Positions 17,555 to 24,940 of a stretch of 64,000 bases of DNA are shown here, piece after piece. The stretch lies in assembly GCF_010820565.1 (NCBI RefSeq), contig NZ_JAAIJQ010000010.1, positions 1 through 64,000 of the forward strand. The letters run 5' to 3'. The number at the start of each line of letters is the position of its first letter. The stretch's first letter is position 1. The notes under the pieces were generated by a model. The model was not told the origin of the DNA. It saw only the letters and a program-made list of their open reading frames with translations, and did not search any database. A program made the translations under genes and the position numbers. Source of the DNA: Thiorhodococcus minor (GTDB lineage: Bacteria; Pseudomonadota; Gammaproteobacteria; Chromatiales; Chromatiaceae).

Positions 17555-18057
17555 TGCCCAGAGGCCGTGCTTTCGCCCACTTCCCGAAGGAGCTTCTGGA
17601 CCAAGTCGTCTGAAACGTAGAGCCCTGTTTCCCGCAGTCTCCGAATCACCGGCTCGGCTTGGTCGATCAACCCACTGACCTTTGCACGGCCCACGATACC
17701 CAGGGTGCCGATGATTGCGAGCCCCATGGCCTTTGCGCAGCGCCTGGCTTCCAAGTCGTCGATCACGACGCGGTCGGCGGAATGCGCGACGGCATGGCTG
17801 ATGACTTGGGTTTCCCCAGCACCCAGGTCCCAGCTCAGGATGTTCACTGGTGGGGCTTCGTCGTCCACGACGATCGTCGACTCGAGGGCTGCCAGCGTCT
17901 GAACCGTGCGCTCGCCGTCCGGTTTGGCGCTGACCTCTCGAATCACCGCTCTGGGTACCGCTATTTCTCCCGCCAAGGCGCCAATCAGAGGGAGCTGCTC
18001 GACCTTGCCAAGCAAGATCAACGGCGAGGCGTTGACGACCCAGCGGCTAAGCGCCAT
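17545..18057 (-). CDS. DUF3368 PIN-like toxin
   Basis: This 170-residue protein is of the DUF3368 family, PIN-domain nucleases usually paired with UPF0175 antitoxins. Visible features are VVNASPLILLGKVEQL at the N-terminus with the first acidic-site region, LGAGETQVISHA in the middle, and VVIDDLEARRCAKAMGLAIIGTLG in the C-terminal half. Catalytic Asp and Glu positions appear intact. The start overlaps the antitoxin gene by 11 bp, so the pair is coupled. Its TAA stop lies within the transposon's left inverted repeat, so the toxin is physically tied to the element. RNase activity is inferred from the family. Confidence 0.85.
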   Translation of the reverse strand: MALSRWVVNASPLILLGKVEQLPLIGALAGEIAVPRAVIREVSAKPDGERTVQTLAALESTIVVDDEAPPVNILSWDLGAGETQVISHAVAHSADRVVIDDLEARRCAKAMGLAIIGTLGIVGRAKVSGLIDQAEPVIRRLRETGLYVSDDLVQKLLREVGESTASGQDY

Positions 18058-18313
18058 GGATCTCGTCGGCGAGTTCGCCAGCCGTGACTTGGCAAGCCGG
18101 GACTTTGCGGCGGTGGAGCTCTTCCAAGAATTCCGCTCGGGTCAGCTCGGCGAGCTCGGCGGCTTTTCCCTGCGACACGATCCCTTGTGCGTACCATTGG
18201 ACCGCCGCGGCGATGCGCATCTCCCGCGCGAACTCCCTCGGTGCCAGGCGCAACGCGCCGAAGGCCGATGCATCGAAGTCGAAGGTGATCGTGGTCGTCA
18301 TGGCTTCGCTCAT
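18047..18313 (-). CDS. UPF0175 family antitoxin
   Basis: The roughly 88-residue protein has the UPF0175 pattern: APREFAREMRIAAAVQWYAQG, then GKAAELAELTRAEFLEEL, then a C-terminal tail ending ADEIHGA. The first part acts as a helix-turn-helix-like or ribbon DNA-binding module in this family, and the tail probably binds the toxin. The start is uncertain. ATG at 18313 is used, ATG at 18301 is equally possible, and an upstream TTG at 18343 would overlap tnpR. It starts 27 bp after tnpR and overlaps the toxin by 11 bp, so tnpR, antitoxin and toxin may form one transcript. Confidence 0.8.
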   Translation of the reverse strand: MSEAMTTTITFDFDASAFGALRLAPREFAREMRIAAAVQWYAQGIVSQGKAAELAELTRAEFLEELHRRKVPACQVTAGELADEIHGA

Positions 18314-18339
18314 GGTGTTCACGGATTCAGGTTGCGGAG

Positions 18340-18945
18340 TCAAGGTGCTGGATTCGGGGCCGGTCCGTGCACGACTCGCTGCACCGTGCTGACGCCGATA
18401 CCCAACTCAGTGGCTATCTTCTTGATGCCTTTCCCCTGTCGACGCGCCGTTCGGATCCGTTCCTCGACGATCTCTGGCATGCGGGGTCTGCCGAGGGTTT
18501 TGCCCTGTGCCCGAGCACGCTCGAGCCCGGCGCGAACCCGCTCGCGGATCATGGCTCGCTCGAATTCGGCAAACACACCACACATCTGGAACATGGCCTT
18601 TCCGGCCGCCGTCGTGGTGTCGATGCCGTGCTGGTGCAGGTATAGATCGACGCCCTTGGACTGAAGGTCAGACAGCAGAGCGACGAGCTGCTGCAGCGAC
18701 CGCCCCAGCCTATCCACCGACCAAGCCATTACCAGATCGATCTCCCGCCGCACGATGGCGTCGTAAAGCTGATCATATCCTGGTCGCCGGTCCCGTCCCT
18801 TGGCACCGCTGATGCCGTGGTCGATGTACTCGGCGGCGACGCGCCAATCCATGCGTTCGGCGACAGCTCTCAGCTCTTGGAGCTGATTGTCTGGCGTCTG
18901 TTCGCCCGTCGAGACCCTGGCATAGATGGCAACCCGCTTACCCAT
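18340..18945 (-). CDS. tnpR: Tn3-type serine resolvase (TnpR)
   Basis: This 201-residue small serine recombinase has the catalytic Ser at residue 12 in YARVSTGEQ. The conserved arginines appear in DRRPGYDQL and VDRLGRSLQQL, and the E-helix region is FAEFERAMIRERVRAGLERA. A C-terminal helix-turn-helix (KKIATELGIGVSTVQRVV) binds the res site. It resolves cointegrates made by replicative transposition. It is divergent from tnpA. A palindrome lies 8 bp upstream of the start. An upstream extension of the frame is open but lacks family similarity, so the ATG at 18945 is preferred. Confidence 0.9.
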   Translation of the reverse strand: MGKRVAIYARVSTGEQTPDNQLQELRAVAERMDWRVAAEYIDHGISGAKGRDRRPGYDQLYDAIVRREIDLVMAWSVDRLGRSLQQLVALLSDLQSKGVDLYLHQHGIDTTTAAGKAMFQMCGVFAEFERAMIRERVRAGLERARAQGKTLGRPRMPEIVEERIRTARRQGKGIKKIATELGIGVSTVQRVVHGPAPNPAP

Positions 18946-18953
18946 GCAGGTAA

Positions 18954-18985
18954 GGGTATACCAAAAACATTTTGTTTTGGTACCC
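18954..18985. promoter_or_regulatory. Palindrome upstream of tnpR, probable resolvase/promoter site
   Basis: The arms GGGTA(TA)CCAAAA and TTTTGGTACCC pair over 11 bp with a 2-nt bulge, in an unusually AT-rich spot. The position between divergent tnpR and tnpA is where Tn3 elements carry res. Only one palindrome is seen, so the full three-subsite res may be partly deleted. Confidence 0.5.
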
Positions 18986-19060
18986 TCGGCGGCCCGCGCG
19001 TAAACCCCTGAAAGATGAAGGCTCGGACTGGAAGAATCGCTGATCGGCGTCCTCGGACAG

Positions 19061-21052
19061 GTGCTGTCCCAAGCCAAAGACGAGTGTAGCGATCATGATC
19101 TCGGGCGCCGCGTCCGGCAGGTGCTCGACGCTGAAGGCGGCGTCGATCTGCTCGGCGCCCAAGTCGAATCCGTCTCCGCCTATCACCACGACAACCACCT
19201 GCCGTTGCTTTGGCCGTTCCACGCGGACCATCGCTCGGCGCTGTTTCGCGTGCTGGAGCTGATCGGATTGGCCTCGGCGACGCAAGACAGTGCCTTGATC
19301 GAGGCCTGGCGATACGTTCTGCATCATCGTCGAGCCCGCCAAGCCACGTTGCCCCGTGACATCGACCTTGGCTTCTTGTCGCTGCGCTGGAGCGCCTTTG
19401 TCGAAACCACGGATGCCCATGGGAACCCGGCGCTGGACCGCCGCGCCCTGGAAGTCTGCATCTTCACGCACATCGCCGAGGCGCTCCAAGCCGGAGATTT
19501 GTTCGTGCCGGGCTCGTTCTCCTACGCCGACTACCGAGCTCAGCTACTGCCTTGGACCGAGTGCGCCGAGCGTTTGCACGCCTACTGTGAGGCGGTGGAG
19601 ATCCCGGTATCGGGACCGGCGCTGGTCGCCCAGCTGCGTCAGCAGCTCAGCGCGCTGGCCGACAGCGTCGACCAGGGATTTCCTGCCAACAGCGCGCTCA
19701 GCCTTGATGCGGATGGGACACCGCACCTGAAACTGCAACGCGCCACGCCACCCCCTGAAGACCTGAAGGCGTTTCAAGAGGCGGTGCGCGCGCGGATGCC
19801 CGAGCGCCACCTGCTCGATGTCCTGAGGCATGTCCATCACTGGGTGCCGTACACACCTCATTTCGGCCCGCCCTCCGACTCGGACCCGAAGTTGTCCGAT
19901 GCCGTGCGCCGCTACCTGTTCACCGTGTTCGGATTCGGCTGCAATCTCGGCGCAAGCGAGACGGCGCGACATGCCCCCGAGAGCCTCAGTCGCCAGAGTC
20001 TGCACCGCATCAATGCTCAGCACGTCGATGCCAACAAGCTTGAGGCCGCGGCCGCGGACATCGTCAACCAGTATCGGCGGTTCGAGCTGCCGAGCTGCTG
20101 GGGATCCGACAAGGTGGTGATCGCCGACGGTACCCAGATGGAGCTGCGCGAGAACAACCTGCTCGGTGAGCGCCACATTCGCTACGGTGGGTTCGGCGGC
20201 ATTGCCTACCACCACATCTCCGCGACCTACATCGCACTGTTCAGCAAGTTCATCGCCTGCGGTGTCTGGGAGGCGGTCTACATTCTCGACGCCTTGCTCG
20301 AGCAGCGCTCAGAGATCGAGCCGGACGTCCTCCATGCCGACACGCAGGGGCAGAGCGAACCGGTCTTCGGCTTGGCTTTCCTCATCGGAATCAAGCTGTT
20401 TCCGCGCATGCGCAACTGGAGCGACGTGATCTTCTACCGGCCGGAGAAGGGGCGCACCTACCAGCACATCGACGCGTTGTTCACCCAGTCCATCGACTGG
20501 ACGCTGATCGAGACCCACTGGCAGGACATGATGCAGGTCGTGCTATCGATCCAAGCCGGCAAGATCCTGCCGTCGACCTTACTGCGCAAGCTCGGTAGCC
20601 ATAGCCGCCAGAACAAACTGAATCGGGCCTTCCGCGAGCTGGGACGGGTGGTGCGAACGCACTTCCTGCTGCGCTACATCTCCGAGGCCGATCTACGCCG
20701 CAGCATCCGCGCGGAGACGACCAAGGTGGAGTCCTACAACGACTTCCTCGACTGGATCGGCTTCGGCGGACCCGGGCTCAAGAGCGGCGACCCGATCGAG
20801 CAGACCAAGCAGGTCAAGTACATGGATCTGGTCGCCAACATCATCATGCTGCACAACGTCCATGACTTGACGGAGATCCTCGCCGACATGGAGGCCGAGG
20901 GCTGGACACTGACCCGAGAGCTCCTCGCCGGGCTGAGCCCGTACATGCGCGAGCATCTCCGCCGCTTTGGGCGCTATGTGCTCGACATGGAGGACGCGTC
21001 GCCTCCGCTCGTGCTTCGGGCGCTGCGAGTCCTCGCCGAAAGGTCGATCTGA
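19061..21052 (+). pseudogene. tnpA: Tn3-family transposase TnpA, 5'-truncated
   Basis: The 663-residue frame matches the C-terminal two thirds of a Tn3-family DDE transposase (about 990-1000 residues). The catalytic triad is intact: Asp356 in IADGTQ, Asp427 in HADTQGQ and Glu557 in KVESYN. By comparison with Tn3 (first Asp near 689), about 330 N-terminal residues, which bind the inverted repeats, are missing. The frame is closed by a TGA at 19016, and a GTG at 19061 gives the listed start. The deletion probably removed the 5' part of tnpA together with much of the res region beside tnpR. The 3' end stops 5 bp before the right inverted repeat. Confidence 0.85.
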
Positions 21053-21057
21053 CTCAG

Positions 21058-21094
21058 AGATTGCTGAAATTTACACGTATCCTGATCAGACCCG
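21058..21094 (-). repeat. Right terminal inverted repeat of the Tn3-family element
   Basis: Read outward to inward on the minus strand it begins CGGGTCTGATCAGGAT and matches the left core repeat over 37 bp with three mismatches. It ends directly at the target duplication. Confidence 0.85.
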
Positions 21095-21099
21095 GCCTC
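21095..21099. repeat. Right target-site duplication (GCCTC)
   Basis: It is identical to 17191-17195. Together they mark the boundaries of the last insertion event. Confidence 0.75.
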
Positions 21100-21201
21100 C
21101 AGACGACGCCCGGACGAAACCCCACCCATGACCCCGTCCGTGATCAAGCGCCAGGTCGCTGGTGCGCGGCCTGCGGTCTCCATTGCTGAATACAGCAGCA
21201 T
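21100..21201 (-). pseudogene. CIA30-family protein, N-terminal part, cut off by transposon
   Basis: The frame encodes the CIA30 start region with WRLITDGVMGGVSSGR, the family hallmark, and runs straight into the transposon's right inverted repeat. ATG at 21201 is the likely start, with another at 21219. It is the upstream portion of the gene whose remainder lies at 16791-17190. It is divergent from the DNA ligase gene. Confidence 0.75.
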
Positions 21202-21289
21202 GATGGCGGCCCCTCCCATCGGCGCCTTTGGAAAGCCCAGAAGATGACGCATCTTCTGCGAAATGCCAGTCGCCTCGCCCAAAACGCGC

Positions 21290-22855
21290 ATGCCCCCCAC
21301 GCTCGCCCTCATCGCAGCGACCTCCAGCGAGGTCGGCTCGACCCGCAGCCGGCTGAAGAAGGTCGCCAGCCTCGCAGGCTGTCTGCACGCGCTGAAGCCG
21401 GACGAGCTGCCGACCGGCGTCAGCTATCTGAGCGGGGTGCTGCCGCAAGGCCGAATCGGTGTCGGGCCGGCAGCGCTCAAGCAGGCCGCTGGCGTCACGC
21501 CTGCTGGGGAGAGCCGCCTCTCGCTTGCCGAGGTCGACGCCCGACTGACGGACATCGCCGCCATCGGCGGTCAAGGCTCGACCCAGAGGCGCGCGGAGGC
21601 GCTAGGCGCCCTCTTCGCCCGCGCGACCGCCCCGGAGCAGCGCTTTCTCGCCCAGCTGCTGCTCGGCGAGCTGCGTCAGGGCGCGCTGGAGGGCGTGCTG
21701 GCGGACGCCCTGGCCGAGGCCTTCGTGCTCCCACCGGAGCGGGTCCGGCGCGCCTACATGCTGGTCGGCGACCTCGCCCGCGTGGCCACAACCGCCCGGC
21801 GCGAGGGCCTGGCCGGCATCGACGCCTTTCGTCTCCAGCTCCTGCAGCCCTTGAGGCCGATGCTCGCCCAGACGGCGGAGGACGTCGCGACCGCCCTGGG
21901 TGACGCCGGCGAGCGCGTGCTGGAGTACAAGCTCGACGGCATCCGCATCCAGGCGCACAAGGACGGCGACCAGGTCCGTCTCTTCACCCGCCAGCTCAAC
22001 GATGTCTCGGCGCAGATCCCGGAGCTGGTCGCCAGCATCGCAGCGCTCCCCGCGCGCCGGCTCGTCCTGGACGGTGAGGCCCTGGTGCTGGACGCCAAGG
22101 GGCGCGCCCTGCCCTTCCAGCAGACCATGGCGCGGCTCGGCAGCAAGCTGGATGTCGCGCGCCTGAGCGCCGAGCTGCCGGCGCGCGGCTTCTTCTTCGA
22201 TCTCTTGCTGGTCGACGGCGAGGAGGTCTTCGATCGGCCCCTGCTGGAGCGTCAGCGCGCGCTCGACGACCTGCTTCCCGAGCCCGACATCATGCCCCGG
22301 CTTATCACCTCGGACCCAGTCGCCGGCGAGACCTTCCTGCAGCAGGCATTGGATGCCGGGCATGAGGGCATCATGTCCAAGGCTCCGAGCGCGCCCTACG
22401 AGGCCGGCAACCGGGGCAGCGCCTGGCGCAAGATCAAGCATAGCTACAGCCTGGATCTGGTGATCCTGGCCGCCGAATGGGGCAGCGGCCGGCGCAAGGC
22501 CTGGCTGTCCAATCTTCACCTCGGCGCGCGCGATCCGGCCACGGGTGGCTTCGTGATGCTGGGAAAGACCTTCAAGGGGCTCACGGACGCCCAGCTCGCC
22601 TGGCAGACCCAGCGGCTGCAGGAGATCGCCGTCGCACGCGAGGGCAACCTGGTGTATGTGAAGCCCGAGGTCGTGGTCGAGATCGCCTTCAACGAGGTCC
22701 AGACCAGCCCCCAGTATCCCGCTGGAATGGCGCTGCGGTTCGCGCGCGTGAAGCGGTTTCGGCCGGATAAGTCCGCCCAGGAGGCAGACACCATCGAAGC
22801 CGTGCGCGAGATCTACCGCAGCCGCTTTGCAGCACCTGAGGAGACATCCGCATGA
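21290..22855 (+). CDS. ATP-dependent DNA ligase
   Basis: This is a 521-residue (or 530 from ATG 21263) ATP-dependent DNA ligase of the archaeal/LigB-like type with an N-terminal DNA-binding domain. The adenylation motif EYKLDGIR holds the nucleotidyl Lys at residue 214 (223 from the longer start). Downstream are GEALVLD, FFFDLLLVDGE, EGIMSKAP and WRKIKHSYSLDLVI, then a C-terminal OB-fold ending in ARVKRFRPDK. It seals nicks using ATP and would act beside the essential NAD+-dependent LigA, which is not in this window. It overlaps the next gene by 4 bp (ATGA). The start is uncertain because neither ATG has a good Shine-Dalgarno. Confidence 0.9.
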   Translation: MPPTLALIAATSSEVGSTRSRLKKVASLAGCLHALKPDELPTGVSYLSGVLPQGRIGVGPAALKQAAGVTPAGESRLSLAEVDARLTDIAAIGGQGSTQRRAEALGALFARATAPEQRFLAQLLLGELRQGALEGVLADALAEAFVLPPERVRRAYMLVGDLARVATTARREGLAGIDAFRLQLLQPLRPMLAQTAEDVATALGDAGERVLEYKLDGIRIQAHKDGDQVRLFTRQLNDVSAQIPELVASIAALPARRLVLDGEALVLDAKGRALPFQQTMARLGSKLDVARLSAELPARGFFFDLLLVDGEEVFDRPLLERQRALDDLLPEPDIMPRLITSDPVAGETFLQQALDAGHEGIMSKAPSAPYEAGNRGSAWRKIKHSYSLDLVILAAEWGSGRRKAWLSNLHLGARDPATGGFVMLGKTFKGLTDAQLAWQTQRLQEIAVAREGNLVYVKPEVVVEIAFNEVQTSPQYPAGMALRFARVKRFRPDKSAQEADTIEAVREIYRSRFAAPEETSA

Positions 22856-23289
22856 CCCATCAGACATCGACCACCGAGACACCGCCCGCCTTATGCGTCC
22901 TCTACGACGGCGGCTGCCCAGTCTGCCGGCGCGAGATCGCACACTATCAAGGGCTGCGACCGCTCCGCCCCGTGGAGTGGGTCGACATCCACGCCGATCC
23001 CCAGGCGCCCGAGCGCCTCGGGGTCACTTGGGAAGCGGCCATGGCGCGCTTCCATGTCTTCGAAGGCGAGAGGGCGCGCGGCGGCGCGGCCGCCTTCCTG
23101 CTGCTGTGGTCCGCGATGCCGGGCTGGCGGCACCTTGCGTCGATCGTGCGCACCCTAAGGCTCCAAGGCCTACTGGAGCGCGGCTACAGCTGGTTCGCCG
23201 AGCGGCGACTCGGGTCGCGCTGCACGGAAGCTAGCTGCGACATCCAGCCCCCGGATGCCGACCTCTCGGCGCCGACAACTGAGCGCTAA
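22852..23289 (+). CDS. DCC family (DUF393) thiol-disulfide oxidoreductase-like protein
   Basis: This 145-residue protein carries the DUF393 signature LYDGGCPVCRREI near residues 18-30, in which the DG(G/E)CPxC motif resembles a thioredoxin CxxC site. The family is widespread, small and mostly uncharacterised; oxidoreductase activity is inferred from the motif. It is coupled to the ligase gene by a 4-bp overlap, yet no functional link is known. The C-terminal 20 residues are polar and poorly conserved. A strong hairpin begins directly after the stop codon. Confidence 0.8.
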   Translation: MTHQTSTTETPPALCVLYDGGCPVCRREIAHYQGLRPLRPVEWVDIHADPQAPERLGVTWEAAMARFHVFEGERARGGAAAFLLLWSAMPGWRHLASIVRTLRLQGLLERGYSWFAERRLGSRCTEASCDIQPPDADLSAPTTER

Positions 23290-23314
23290 GGAAACGCTGA
23301 TTTATTGCGTTTCC
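23290..23314 (+). terminator. Hairpin directly after the DCC gene
   Basis: An 8-bp perfect stem (GGAAACGC / GCGTTTCC) has a 9-nt AT-rich loop and starts one base after the stop codon. No long U run follows, so termination efficiency is uncertain. Confidence 0.5.
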
Positions 23315-23433
23315 CGTCCGGGCCAAGGATGGTCCGGCATTTCGAGCACGGTACCTGCTTGAAATGGAGCAGCTTGGAAACCCTGCTTTCGGGCTGCGAG
23401 CCGAAACCCTGAGTACGCCTGGTGCCGAGCGCA

Positions 23434-23491
23434 TCGCCCGCAAGCGGGCTCCTACGGCGGCGACGCTCGCGTAGGAGCCCGCTTACGGGCG
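23434..23491. repeat. REP doublet (GTAGGAGCCCGCTT type)
   Basis: The arms TCGCCCGCAAGCGGGCTCC and GGAGCCCGCTTACGGGCG face each other across about 17 bp. A second doublet of the same family lies at 28593-28648. The rest of the 23290-23637 gap shows no gene. Confidence 0.7.
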
Positions 23492-23637
23492 TTTTGGAGC
23501 CAGCTCAGAACTGGGGCGCAGCTACCGCACTTCTTCTGTAGCGTCCGGACTGGGTGCGTCGGCAACGGGCGACAGGACAAAGGTATTTCAGCATCCCAAG
23601 GTCCCGCGTGCGCGATTCGGGCTCTCGGGGCCCTGCG

Positions 23638-24777
23638 TCACGCCCAAGGCCTCAGCCCCATCGCATCCAAATAGGCATCCGTGCTGGCCTCGATCTCATA
23701 GCGGCGCGCCGCCTCCTTGAGCCGGGATGGCGGCAGCGGGTCATCCAGGGTCGCCTGCATGGCTGCAGCCAACGCCGCATCGTCGCCCACAGGGACCAAG
23801 GAGCCATAGCGCCCGCCGTGCAGGATCTCGCTCGGGCCGCTCGGGCAGTCGGTGGCGACCACGGGCGTGCCCACCGCCAGGGCCTCGATGAGCACGAAGC
23901 CGAGACCTTCCCAGCGCGAGGTGAAGGCGAAGAGGTCGGCGTGTGCCATATAGGCATAGGGGTTCTCGACATAGCCGGGCAGTGCAACGTCCTCGGCGAC
24001 GCCCAGCTCGCGCGCCAGCGCCAGCAAACGCTCGCGGGCGCCCCCGCGTCCGAGGATCATCAGCCGAGCCGGACGCTCGGCGCGCAGGCGCGCGAAGGCG
24101 CGGATCAGGGTCTCGAAATCCTTGCGGCTGCAGAGCTCGCCGGCGCTGAGGATGAGCGGACAATCGCGCTCACCGATCCAAGGGTGATCGGGTGGCGGCA
24201 GCTCGGCCGCCAATAGGCGCTCCGGGACCACTGGCGGCGGCACCACCCGGATGCGCGCGCGCGCCAGCCCCGTGTAGTCAGCCATGTCGTCGGCAACCCC
24301 GGCGCTGGCGACGATGACCTGATCGGCAAAGGGATAGAGGCGGCCCATGGACATGCGCTGCACCCAGCGCTCCAATGCGCCGCGTGTCGCCAGGTCGATC
24401 GAGATGGTCGTGCCCGAGCGCAGAGTGAGCCGTGTCGGCACCCGTGCGATGGCGCGCGCGAAGAGGGCAACCCGATTCACCCGGTCCTTGTCCGAGAGCA
24501 TGGCGGCCGGCCGCGCCTGACGGAGGTAGCGCGCAACCGCGGGGAGGCAGGCCAGGGTGTGACGCGAGCCCAAGTCGATCACCCGCACACCCGCCGGAAT
24601 CTCCGGCAGATGGGGGCCGTGACGCCGCACCTTGAGGAGATCCACCTGGTAGCCGCGCCGCGCCAACGCCGGGATGAGATGCCGCGCCGCACGGTCGACC
24701 CCACTGTGGCCGGAGGTGGAGAAGAAACAGGCGATGCGGCTGGGGTCCGTCCCCACGGGAGCAGATAAGTCGGGCAT
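23638..24777 (-). CDS. Glycosyltransferase family 4 (GT-B) protein
   Basis: This 379-residue glycosyltransferase is of the GT4 type. The N-terminal half has the acceptor-side region (FFSTSGHSGVDRAARHLIPALARRGYQV). The C-terminal half holds donor-binding motifs: LILSAGELCSRKDFETLIRAF, LPGYVENPYAYMAHADLFAFTSRWEGLGFVLIEALAVGTPVVATDCPSGPSEIL. The E-x7-E motif appears as EGLGFVLIE. It would transfer a sugar from a nucleotide-sugar to an unknown acceptor, probably in surface polysaccharide synthesis. ATG at 24777 is preferred over 24846 because GAGAG lies just upstream. It stands alone, with no polysaccharide cluster around it. Confidence 0.85.
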   Translation of the reverse strand: MPDLSAPVGTDPSRIACFFSTSGHSGVDRAARHLIPALARRGYQVDLLKVRRHGPHLPEIPAGVRVIDLGSRHTLACLPAVARYLRQARPAAMLSDKDRVNRVALFARAIARVPTRLTLRSGTTISIDLATRGALERWVQRMSMGRLYPFADQVIVASAGVADDMADYTGLARARIRVVPPPVVPERLLAAELPPPDHPWIGERDCPLILSAGELCSRKDFETLIRAFARLRAERPARLMILGRGGARERLLALARELGVAEDVALPGYVENPYAYMAHADLFAFTSRWEGLGFVLIEALAVGTPVVATDCPSGPSEILHGGRYGSLVPVGDDAALAAAMQATLDDPLPPSRLKEAARRYEIEASTDAYLDAMGLRPWA

Positions 24778-24940
24778 TGGCTCTCTCGGAAGAAGATGGC
24801 GGCGTGCGGCCTGAGCCGAGATGGCCTTGGCCAAGCGCTCGGGCACCCAATTTGTCGAGTGCTACGCAATCGCCGTCGGCAGAGCGGTCTAAGATGCCCG
24901 CCGGAAGATTGTTCGAAGAACTGCCGGCCGAGAGACCCGC

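Larger units (their letters stand above)
17196..21094. mobile_element. Tn3-family transposon (3.9 kb) carrying a toxin-antitoxin pair and a truncated transposase
   Basis: The core has 37-bp terminal inverted repeats at 17518-17554 and 21058-21094 (both begin CGGGTCTGATCAGGAT; 3 mismatches). Inside, on the minus strand, are a DUF3368 toxin, UPF0175 antitoxin and tnpR resolvase; a divergent tnpA lies on the plus strand, which is classical Tn3-type layout. The target duplication GCCTC does not flank the inner left repeat. It flanks a 16-bp look-alike (CGAGTCTGATCAGGAT, 1 mismatch) at 17196-17211, so the transposed unit includes 322 bp of extra DNA. tnpA lacks about 330 N-terminal residues, so the element is probably immobile without help. 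The host gene is a CIA30-family gene. Confidence 0.85.

Noticed and set aside
17518-21094. Transposon bounded only by its two genuine inverted repeats
   Set aside because: The flanks of this shorter unit (AGTAC-type left, GCCTC right) are not duplicated, and the CIA30 gene resumes only at 17190, so the last insertion used the outer surrogate end.
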